Position numbers and translations under genes: made by a program
Part shown: piece by piece, positions 51,600 to 62,300 of the stretch
How the letters are laid out: every line of letters begins with the position of its first letter
How positions within the stretch are numbered: the stretch's first letter is position 1
The notes under the pieces: generated by a model
What the model was told of the DNA's origin: nothing
Database searches by the model: none
Seen by the model: only the letters and a program-made list of their open reading frames with translations
Assembly: GCA_945859605.1 (NCBI GenBank)
Contig: OX243827.1
Location: forward strand, 9,165,713 to 9,229,712
DNA length: 64,000 nt
Direction: 5' to 3'
From: Lumbricus rubellus
Lineage: Eukaryota > Annelida > Clitellata > Crassiclitellata > Lumbricidae

Positions 51600-53312
51600 A
51601 CTCAGACTTCTTAGCAACCATGCAGCACACTTGACATACAACCTTTGTAGCATTCAATCACCTTAGCAACCAGCCTCCTCAGCAACCAATCTTTGTAGCA
51701 AGCAACCTGCACAGTGCACATCAGGCGCAGCCGGTGTCACGACAACTCGTCCAACGACAACTCGTCCAACGACAACTCGTCCACGGACAACTGGTCCACC
51801 GACAACTGGTCTCAACATGCATCCAGCTTCTATTTCAAATAGAAAAAAACTTGATCCATCTTCCATTTCTTAAGCGGTTTTTCATCAATCCAGCTTCTAT
51901 TTCACCTGTAAAAACCTTCATCCAGCTTCCATTTCTCAAGCGTTTTCTCATTAATCCGGCTTCTATTTCGGTGGACGAGTTGTCGGTGGACCAGTTGTCC
52001 GTGGACGAGTTGTCGTTGGACGAGTTGTCGGTGGACCAGTTGTCGTGGAACCGGCGCAGCCACGTTTGCACGAAAATCAAAGTTGGACAACCCTTTAGTG
52101 ACCAGCCTACTTTAGCAACTGCTACGCTTAGCAACAGCTCATCTTAGCAACCATTCTACTTAGCAACAAATCTCCTTAGCAACAACTTTCCTTAGCAACA
52201 AGTATATTACCAAAGTCTATCGTCACCAAAAAACCTCAAGGTGAACCTAAATCCCTTTAGCCGAGTTTAGCGGCCTATATAGATTCCTTATCATAGCAAC
52301 TGCATCTCTTAGGAGCCGATTTCCTTAGCAACCATTCCATTAACAGTCATTCACCTTGGCAAACATTTTCATTAGAATGTCTACCTTAGCTAGTTAGCAA
52401 TATCACCTTATTTAGCAACCGCTTTATCTAGCAACCGAGTGGCATGGCAACTATTTTTTCTTAGCAACCACCGTCTTTAGCAACCATTTTCATTAGCAAT
52501 AATTCTCCATAGCAACCACGTTTTCTTAGCAACCATTCTTTATAGCATCCGCCCTTCCCTAGCAACCACCGTCCTTAGCAACCATTCTCCATAGCTACAG
52601 CCCATCCTTAGCATCCACCTTCTTTAGCAAACACCGTCCTTAGCAACCACCGTCCTTAGCAACCATTCTCCATAGCAACCATTTTCTTCAGCAACAACCG
52701 TCCTTAGCTATCATTCTGCATAGCAACCACTTTCCAAGCGACCGTCTTCCATAACAATCAAGCTCCATATCAACCACTGTTTTAGCAACTATTTTTTCTT
52801 AGCATCCGCATTATCCTTAGCAGCCAAGCGCCATAGCAACCATTGCTCCAGTCAACAATTTTTCCATAGCAATCACCCATAGCAACCACCGTAATTAACC
52901 ATTCTTTGTAGCAACTACTTGCTGCAACTGTCTTCCATAGCAACCGCCTTGCTTAGCAACTACTTTCCTTAGCAACCGCCTTCCATAACAAACGCCCTCC
53001 CTAGCAACACCCTCCTCAGCAACCATTCTCCTTAGCAACCACTTTCATTAGCAGCCATTACAACCTTCCCTGGCAACCAACCTTCTTAGCAGCTATTCTT
53101 CTTAGCAACTACTTTCCTTAGCAACCGTCTTCCATAGCAACCACCTTCCATAGCAACCACCCTTCTTAGCAGTCATTCTCTTTGGCAACTTATTTCCTGC
53201 ATCTTCCATAGCAACTACCTTCCCTAGCAACCACCATCCTTAAAGCCATTCTCCTTAGCAACAACCTTCCTTAATGGTTGCTAAGAAAAGGTGGTTGCTA
53301 TGAAGAATGGTT
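51600..53312. repeat. Degenerate CCTTAGCAACCA array
   Basis: Around 1.2-1.6 kb of diverged 12-base units (TTAGCAACCAC, CATAGCAACCG). Spacing varies at multiples near 12 and 24. It is broken by the foldback element at 51733-52052 and ends with inverted units GGTTGCTAAG at 53276-53312. Confidence 0.9.
51733..52052. mobile_element. Foldback-type element, 320 bp, exact 9-bp target duplication
   Basis: Ends GGTGTCACGACAACTCGTC and CAGTTGTCGTGGAACC. GGCGCAGCC occurs at 51724-51732 and 52053-52061. Terminal 15-base CGACAACTCGTCCAA arrays and CATCCAGCTTCTATTTC centre are shared with 39622-40231. Confidence 0.9.
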
Positions 53313-53337
53313 GTAATGTGATGTAAATCTTTCGTCT

Positions 53338-53785
53338 ATAATATAATAAAGCGCCTACCGGCATGTGAACACGAAAGGCGACCAATTTATGCGATCCGCA
53401 TCGCTTGGCTCAGGTCTAGTGCTGTCATTTGCAGTTTTTTAAGACTCAAACGATAAAGCCAACCTTTGTACTATAGCTTCCAATAGAAAAAGAATAGAAA
53501 ATACCCGAGCAATACGCTGTCGTCAAAATGCTTTGATGTATGCAAGAAGTGTCAAAGTAGATATCCGACAGGAAATCTTCTTCTTGCCATGGAAAGTTTC
53601 GCAATGCGGCCTTTTCAAAGTAGGCCTAGGCGACCTCCTTACACTCATACAAATTTTACAATAATGTGCTTTTGAAAGGTATTTAGGAAAGCTTATAAAT
53701 GCAATATTCGTCAGCAAATACTTCCGTGCCCGATCTGCGCGATGCTTTTCGCGAATTTTTGCTGCAATTAGGCTATACCACCAGG
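53338..53785 (+). repeat. Duplicated block, copy 2 (first part)
   Basis: Matches 46395-46705 and then, without the two MITEs, continues as CAGCAAATACTTCCGTG found at 47109-47130 in copy 1. Confidence 0.85.
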
Positions 53786-53930
53786 GTGAGAATTGCCGGG
53801 GGGTTGGGGATTTTAACCCCCAGTCTTTCTGATAGCTCCATGTTGAAGTCTGTTTTTCACACCCCGATTCCAAGTGGATAATGGTCCCACCCCAATTATT
53901 TTTTTCACAATTCTTACACTGTATACCACT
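53784..53930 (+). mobile_element. GGTGAGAATTGCCGGGGGG-family MITE
   Basis: CAGGGTGAGAATTGCCGGGG through AATTCTTACACTG, nearly identical to 6752-6900. Confidence 0.65.
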
Positions 53931-54019
53931 GTAGACTAGTCTACTAAGTTCACCCCACCCCAGAACAAGAGTTGCCCTGAAAAATTGAGGCGTTGTTCAC
54001 ATGTAGCTTATAGGCCTAT

Positions 54020-54430
54020 AGTACCAATTTCCCCCCCCCCCCCCCACCCCCACCCCCCTCCCCAAAATTTTTTTCCCCTATGCAAAACATTCCTCCCCAG
54101 AAAATTCAAAAAATCAACAGCTCCTCATGTTTACAAGCTGCAAATTGCCCCACCAGAAGAAGAATTGGACTGTACAGTGTACAGCATCTATGGAAGTGCC
54201 TAAAAATGTCATCAGGTTTAAAAGTGTAGAATTTACTCCATTTTTCTCAGATGATTTGTGGAAAAAGATTAAACAAGGTCGTCAGAAATTTCCGGTCTTT
54301 AAAGGGTGTCGTCGTCGATGTCTGGCTGGGCAATTGTTGTCCGCTCGAAACGGCCGTCCGCCCCCACCCCAAACCTGAACACCCTACTCCCCCCCCCCCA
54401 AGGGAGGGACTAGATTAAACACTGCCTATT
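54020..54430. repeat. C-run-rich repeats and GGGACTAGATTAAACACTG end
   Basis: Long C runs at 54030-54062 and 54388-54402. The 54400-54425 end matches about 2240-2262. Non-coding. Confidence 0.45.
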
Positions 54431-54489
54431 ATACCAGTCTTGCCCATGCAACTGAAGGAGCTTGTTTACAAAAATACGTTGCTTGTTAG

Positions 54490-54600
54490 CCTACATGTCT
54501 AACGACACTGCCATGTCGAAGATGATTAGTGTCGCCCTCCTCCTTTATCCAGGCTAGGGACTGGCACTGGCAGAGTGCAACCAGTGGCGGAGTTACAAAG
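54490..54600. repeat. Dispersed repeat with CCAGTGGCGGAGTTACA end
   Basis: Second copy of 6095-6225. Confidence 0.65.
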
Positions 54601-54870
54601 AATACCACCGTGAAAGTGACCTTTAAACACCGAACTAATGCAATCGTATAAAGGTCACTTTCAATGCCACCGTGAAAGTGACATTTATATGATTGCATTA
54701 AGCCTAGTCCTTCGTTTGTAACGATAATTATCATGAGGCTACAAAGGCAGCTCCCGTCTTTTGAGTTCATTGAAATAATTCAATTCATTTTCATATAGCA
54801 TAACCTTCGTCTATTTTATTGTTGTCACTGACTAGAGTATAAAGCTACCCTGCCAAGTCGAGAAATCTTA
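54600..54870 (+). repeat. Duplicated block, copy 2 (last part)
   Basis: GGCTACAAAGGCAGCTCCCG, TCTTTTGAGTTCATTGAA and CTACCCTGCCAAGTC match 47505-47645. CACCGTGAAAGTGACNTTTA occurs twice here (54604 and 54667) as a small hairpin-like unit. Confidence 0.75.
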
Positions 54871-55059
54871 CCACGATGTCTGCACTGTACGACCTCTCAA
54901 AAGTTGAGCTCATGTTACGTCGCACAATGTGAACTCTATCATGCTTAACCCGTTGATTACGGTTCTACATCACATTATAATAGGCGCTATAGAAATCGGT
55001 TGGTGTTTAAAGCGATAAAGCGTAGATTTATCTATTCTGGGATACAATTGAGAGAGAGA

Positions 55060-55120
55060 AACAAAGAGACACAGAGGGAAATACAGAGAGTGAGGCAGAG
55101 GCACACAGAGGCTAGGACAC

Positions 55121-55212
<92 letters not shown>

Positions 55213-55310
55213 CACGACAGACAGACCACGACAGACACACAGAGACAGACAGACAGAGAGGGAAATACAGAGAGGCAGAGGCACACAGACAGACAGACAG
55301 ACAGGTAGGC
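55060..55310. repeat. (GACA)n microsatellite
   Basis: About 90 perfect GACA bases at 55122-55211 in a wider AGACAGAG-rich stretch. Confidence 0.96.
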
Positions 55311-55359
55311 AGACACCATGACCATGACAATTGTCAACATCAATGACATTGACAATGAC

Positions 55360-55660
55360 CAGAGTGCAATAGCAGAATGAACATATGAAGGAAGATAGTT
55401 CCAAATTCTTGGCCATGCATCAGAAAAAGAAGCTTGTTTACAAAGACTTCACTTGATTTTCATAGGTATGACAAAAAATGATAATGAGACGACCTTGTTG
55501 AATAATCAGATAGGATCAAATGTTATGTAAACCGTTGTTCATAAATTAAGTCAAATCCTTGCAGAATAGAAAGCCAATGCAAAGAAGTAAACATATGATA
55601 TGAAGAAGGGCAGTTGCATAAAACCAACTATGGTGCAGCCATTGGTATGAAGACTTAGCG
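55360..55660 (-). pseudogene. Probable LINE C-terminal remnant
   Basis: GAAGGAAGATAGTTCCAAAT TCTTGGCCATG and AATAGAAAGCCAATGCAAAG resemble the antisense C-terminal end (WNxLP / LHWLP) of CR1-type pol, much decayed. Confidence 0.35.
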
Positions 55661-56269
55661 CTAGCAACTTCATTTTTTTAACCTCGGCATATGAAGGCGA
55701 GTGGCCAGTCCTCTCCCTCACCATCTCATCTTCCCACCGACAGTGTAGCTGAGTCTGCTAGGGATACAGATGGAGCCAAAATAATCCCCATTTTGGGATT
55801 TGACACCACCCCGAAACTCTCAACTACACTATCGAGCACCCCACATACAAACATCCTTTTGTAAATATCCAGTCTTTGAGTGTCCTGAATCAATTAGGTC
55901 AAATTTTAAACTTATTTTTTATAATAATAATAGTAATAATAATAATAAAATAATAATAATTATGACAATTTATATGGCACAATGATAGTTATAGCCTATA
56001 ATTATGGCCTAAAACTGCCAACATTACGAGAGGACATTAAAAAATTCAATCATATCATGTAAAATAGTAATTTTTAATAGTAAGGTACATATTAACACAC
56101 TCAGTCCAACTCCTAAAATACAGTCAGCACCATTTTAGTACCTACCCTACCTAGTTACAATAGTTACAATATGAATAGGCTAGTGTTGAGCATAAAGTTT
56201 TCCGAATCTTTAATTACATAATTATTTACGTCTACTGCAGTTCTTAAGTGAAATGAATACTTTCACATG

Positions 56270-56275
56270 TTTAAT
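56270..56275 (-). terminator. Possible polyadenylation signal ATTAAA of the LRR gene
   Basis: ATTAAA on the minus strand about 52 bases beyond the TAG stop. It is a common variant signal. No exact AATAAA was seen closer. Confidence 0.35.
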
Positions 56276-56326
56276 TTGATCTAATTTACAGTTGAACACA
56301 TTTTCCTATTTTTTCTTGTCTCGTTA

Positions 56327-56384
56327 CTAGGCTTCGTAACTATGATGATCTGCAAAACTTCTGGCATCTTGCAACCGAGAACGC
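56327..56384 (-). CDS. LRR gene last exon
   Basis: The acceptor CTTTTTTGTAG|G completes Lys, then RSRLQDARSFADHHSYEA and TAG. Its phase fits the preceding exon exactly. The upstream intron side is a 20-base tandem repeat. The plus strand over this exon also has AG and GT borders, so a plus-strand exon cannot be fully excluded. Confidence 0.68.
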
Positions 56385-59300
56385 CTACAAAAAAGAAGAC
56401 AACAGGTAACAATGACTACAATTAGGTAACAATGACTATAATTAGGTAACAATGACTATAATTATATAACAATGACTACACTTAGGTAACAATGACTATA
56501 ATTAGATGACAATGACTACACTTAGGTAACAATGACTATAATTAGGTAACAATGACTATAATTAGGTAACAATGACTATAATTATATAAGAATGGCTATA
56601 ATTAGGTAACAATGACTATAATTAGGTAACAATGACTACATTTAGGTAACAATGACTATAATCAGGTAACAATGTTCATCTACCATGATAGATCTGCATA
56701 GAATCACAACATTTATTTGGAAAGAAGAAGGTCTACTACTTCGGCTAAATTAAGCTAGAAACAATAATTGGTTGAGCGATTGTCTTGCAACACAGTATGT
56801 GGTTTCACACTGTGTCAAGACCATGAGAAAAATGCTTCAAGCACAGCTGCTCAGTGCAAGACAATGCCTCACCATTAGACAATGTAGCTTTTAACCCTTT
56901 CCCCCCGGATCGGGTCGTGGGTGACCCGATAAACCCGATAGGTATCGGAACAATTCCGGCGGGAGTGGGTTAACAAATGCACAGATAATACTGATAATTG
57001 AATTAAATAAGTGCACAAATACTAATATATAATCTAAAGTGAACGCAAGCATAACGACGTTGGACATTCAATCTTCTAAACGCACATTGTTTTCTAGCAG
57101 TACATCAGAAGAGTTACCTTTCTCTGGTACTGTCCTTTCTCTGGTACTGTCCTTTCTCTGGTACTGTCCTTTCTCTGGTACTGTCCTTTCTCTGGTACTG
57201 TCCTTTCTCTGGTACTGTCCTTTCTCTGGTACTGTCCTTTCTCTGGTACTCAAATCCAAAATGGGTCTTGCACCAAAATATCTCAGTGATCTCATTCGTT
57301 CTCCTCTTTCTGCATCTTCTCATCGACCTCTCCGTTCTCTGGACAGGGTTGACTTGTTTGTTCCTCGAGCAATAGGACCACTATTGCTCAAACTCGATCC
57401 TTTGCCATCATTGGACCCTCCTTATGGGATTCTCTTCCCTCCACTCTGCGTGGGACTCTACTTTCAGGATAACTATCTCTCTCTTCTTGTTTGTGCATCT
57501 GTTTTGTAAAATATTTTACCAATTATTTAAAAACTGGTATTTGGCAACCTCAACATCATCAAACCAATGTTATACTCACATTGCACAGCGACTAGTTGGT
57601 CTCGCTCCGGCCAATGGCAACGACCCGCTTCTTTGAGTTGCAGAACTGGTGACTGCACTCGGCAAGACATTGATCGAAGCCCTAAGACTCTGCAGTCTGT
57701 AATATATATATTTTTATATAATATATATAATAATCTCGTTTAATTTAAAACTGACACAACGCACAATGATTACAACTCATAGTATGAACGGATGATCACA
57801 AGTTATTGCAAAGGTTTTTCCCGCAGTTAGCCGCTTATGAGGCGCAGTTGTAGCAGTATAGCCGTATAACGGGGCCATATAAATTGTTGTTACTATTATT
57901 TTCTTTTTGCCCCAAGGTATTTATGATCCCTCAGGGACTTACACACTAATTAATAAAATTAAAAACTTCTGGAACAGCATCTAGAGACATTGCTGAAATC
58001 CACTGCAGGATTATTATTATTGTTATTATATTGTTGTTGTTGATGTTGTTGTTATTATTATTATTATTATTATATTATTACATTATTACATGAGTTGAAT
58101 TTAACTGTTGGCAGCCAACAGGGCTCCCATCAAGTCATCCTACTCATTATACCAACGCCATCTGCCGATTGGAAGGTTGAGTGGACCTCTCAATTCACAG
58201 TCCAACAAGTCAACCATGACACTATTGGGCAAAAATAGATTTTACGCACTTATGTATTTAAGCGCAAATGACGGTTTCTTGATAATTTCTCAATACATTT
58301 CTGGTTCAACATCAATAACAATGTTGTTATTGAGTTGTTGTTCGATTTGATCGGATTCCACTTACTTAGCAGAGAACTCAGTCTCAAAGGAGTCGAGTTG
58401 AGCTTGAATGTCGCTCATCTGCTTCTCCATCTGCTGCTCGTCGACTTCTGTAAAGTAAGAGTCAAAAAAGAAAATTTCATGTATCAACTACGGTAAATAA
58501 TAACCGTTGGCATAATTCTAATATTATTATCAATAATACAAGTTTTCTTTATGCGGATGTACTACCCAGATTCTTATTACATTGCATGATTACTTTTAAT
58601 GAACACAATGTATGTTTGCTAGGTTGAGTGGATCTTTTGGGAAGGGTAGCAGGAAGCATCCGTTTGCTCTTTGTGCCAGTATGTTTTACCATTATCGGAT
58701 TATCCTAAAACCCTCCCATAATAAACCCAATGTTTAATGTTGCACATGTTTGACATGTTGGTCCTGGGCACGACGTTAAACTGCATCCATCCTCCGCCAC
58801 AGGGAACCAACAACGTCCCTGTGCCGGTCCTAAGCCCGGACAAAGGAGGAAGGTTTGCCAGATGGGTGGCGATACACTGGCAGGAAAAGACCAAGACAAT
58901 TGAAATCCGCAAAAACCATGACACAAGTGACAGAGCGACCCAGATGCTTCAGGGTGTCATGATGTGAAGCAGACATGCACAGGCCAGTTAGGACAGACCG
59001 GTGGAGAGAGTCGGGGGGAAGAGAGCGTACGTGGGACACATACAGGCATTGACCCACGCTGTCCTTCATGCTTCTCTCCCAATACTCTCTTCAATCAGAC
59101 AAGGTGGTCTAGATGCTCCAAGATGTTAATGGTATGGAGCAGACCTGATGACTGGACCGGTTGAAGCTGGGCAACATGACACGAGACAGACTCAGACAGA
59201 GAGTGGCGTCGGACTCTTACGGGCATTGAGCCCAATGATATTGATGATGATGATGTTTGACAGGTGTATCTTGAAGTATTATTGTTTTCCGAAGAACAAA

Positions 59301-62300
59301 ATGGTTGCTCATCTTGCCAATTAATTATCTGTAGCCAAACTAAAATGTCCAATGAAAATCATAAAACTTTGTTGAAAAACGGAGAGCCTTACTCAAGCCC
59401 GACGAGTCACGTCTTGAAGTAACCGGTGTCATGGGTCTTGGAACAAATGGTGACGTTGCATTCTGCGAGTCTCCTGGTGCTTCGGATGTAATCCGCGGTG
59501 TCATGGGCCTCATCAGTGGTGTCATAGGCCTTGTCGTCGGTGTCGCAGGCAGTGTTAAAGGTGTCGTGGGGTATACTGAAACCAGCTGTGACTGAGATTG
59601 AGGCACCGTCCGAATCAGACTGACCTACGAAACGCAAACATCAGAATCCTTTCTGCATTATAACGCATATCATCGATCATTAACCCTTTGAACCCGGCTG
59701 ACCTCTTTAGCGGGACGTTATCCATAGAGTTACACGAGCTCAGGGTTCAAAGGGTTAACGATCAGTCCATCATTAGTTTTATTTGTTCATTCATTCATAT
59801 GGAAATTTATATAGCGCTCTCGAAGGTTGCTACTCGTAAGCGCTCCAGACTGAGATCAATAGACTGGGCAGTTTGAATTCTACTTTTCTGGTGGCAGTAT
59901 GTATTATATTTCCATTTGTACTTTCTGCTAATCTTGCTATTCATAAATAATTATATATTGTGGAAACTAACAACTCTTCTAATAGTCTGAGCTAGACAAT
60001 ATGCATTTTCTTTGTAATGTCATAACATCATAATGACATCATCATGCTGATGTACATAAAACTTTTGATTATTTTCTCATCAAGTGCAATAAAAATTTAT
60101 CCTCATTATAATCAAGTACTGTCACGTAGAGTCAAGTTACAATTGTCTTAATCAAGTAATAACCTATATTGCACCCATGTCTAATGTAACCAATGCAAGA
60201 ACCAATGGTGCAAATATGCAATGTTGCACTGGATAATAATTATAAAATCAATCAGAATTCATCTACATTAAAAGCAGGGCTGATTTCAAGGAATTTTTAG
60301 AACTGCACAGCCCCTTCTTTTCCTTCCCATCCTCCATGGTAATCCGAGGACAATGGCCATTTTGTGCTAGTTTTAACTGAACGGAAGTGTTTTTACAACT
60401 GCACAAATCTATTTAGAACACACGTTTTGTGTACAACTGCACGTTGAAAAAAGCCCTGATTAAAAGTGAATTCAAATGACGCAATTGAATGCTAGGAGAT
60501 AATAATATATGTGTGTAAGAGATTTTTTTGTACACAGATGCATGTATTAGCTGACGACAACGTACAGAATCTAGTATTTGAAGCTGCGGCAGAAGAAAGT
60601 AAACCGCGGAAAGTAGTGCGTCCCACGACACGAAATCCCCACAGAACGGATTTCCCTCGATCGACAACTCGACCAATTCATTCATCGGACTCAGTGCAGT
60701 CTAAAAGAATAAAAAAATAATATAATAAGTAAGAGCAGAAACTCAAACAACTCAGTGCAGTCTAAAAGAATAAAAAATAGTACAGTACGTAAGAGCAGAA
60801 ACTCAAACAAAGGGTTGGTGATAATATTCTCTTTATTGAAACAATCTCGGTTGACATACCGCAACCAGTTACAGTGTACAATTATGCAGTTTAAACAATT
60901 CACAAGAACGGAGATTACAGAATACACAAATCTTAACTATACGAACTGGACAGACAGCCTGCAATAATTGGCGCTAATAGCAGCCTACAAAGCAAATCCG
61001 CCCAACAGGGGCTCGAACTCACTACCTCTCGCACTCTTGGCCAGCGTGTTAACCATTACTCTACCGGGCCCCCCATGTGATGTAGTGGGTATGTTCATTG
61101 CCTTGCAGCTGGAGGGTTGCAGGTTCGAATCCACCTCAAGTCGTCGCGTAGGGACCTTGGGCAAGTCCTTCACTCGCAATTGCTCAATGCTTCGGTGTGA
61201 AACTACGACACAGTGTCTATGCTGCGGTCAGGAGCGCCTCTGAGTAGAGCGCTTGAAGGGGCGCTATAACAAGTGCACAAACAAACACATACAAACAAAT
61301 GACTGCCACACTCTCTTCATAACTCAATGTCAGTTCCCTCCTTCAAAAAATGAAAGAATAAAATTTAGTACGGTAAATAAAAGCAGAAACACAAGGCATC
61401 AAAGTATTAAAGGAAAGGCATTGTATTGTATTTATAAATACAATATTATATAAATTATTTAAATGAAATATACCAATAAATTATCCACTCTGTATTTTTT
61501 GTAGCTCATATTCCTTTCACTCCATCAAAACTAGCCTGATTAATGTCTAAAATTAGTTCTTTTTATGCTGTGGTAAGCACTACAACAACAAAAAAGGTCA
61601 TCAGAAAAATCCGAAGATACAAATATCCTTGGGTCACAATCTCGGCAATCGTAGCGTGTACTGAACTTAAATTTTATGAGAACATCTCTGGATAAACATG
61701 TTCGTATCAATTCATATTACTGTACTATCTTAAAATGCTACACTTTTCCAAACAATTCTACAACTCAGAACTTATACAAACCATGTCATCTCCGGAGATC
61801 AAGAAATTAAAAGCAACGTTCAAAATCTGGAGCGACGGATAATATTGAGCCAGTGGTTTCATGGTTCTCAGCTGGCAGTGACTGGCATTAAGTTCTTCTA
61901 AATCTCTGTTCGAAAACAAGAACATCACTATAATTGAAACATTTCATCACTTTATTTAAACATTTTCATTATTTTAATTGAAACATTTCATCACTTTAAT
62001 TTAAACATTTCATCACTTTAATTTAAACATTTTCATCACCTTAATTGAAACATTTAATAACTTTAATTTAAACATTTGCCCATTACTAAAGTTACCATTA
62101 TTCAATAAGCAGATGCAGTGTTATTTTAGTTCAGAAAATCCTTTTTATTTTAGTTTTTTTTTAGTTCTTGGTTAATCATTTCAGTTTAGTTTTACTATAG
62201 ATAATTATTTTAGTTTAATTTAGTTTTTATTCATAAAATCATTTTAGTTCTCGTTTTCGTGAACTCTTGATTAATCTTTTCCGTTTCATTTTCGTTCACG

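Noticed and set aside
54970..55416. CLSVCLSVC ORFs
   Set aside because: GACA microsatellite.
60511..60720. Plus-strand exon candidate (AEESKPRKVV)
   Set aside because: The minus strand over the same bases gives an LRR cap that joins in phase with both neighbours, so this is its antisense.
61066..61145. Functional tRNA gene
   Set aside because: B box is good but the acceptor stem does not pair and the unit continues into a SINE body and LINE tail.
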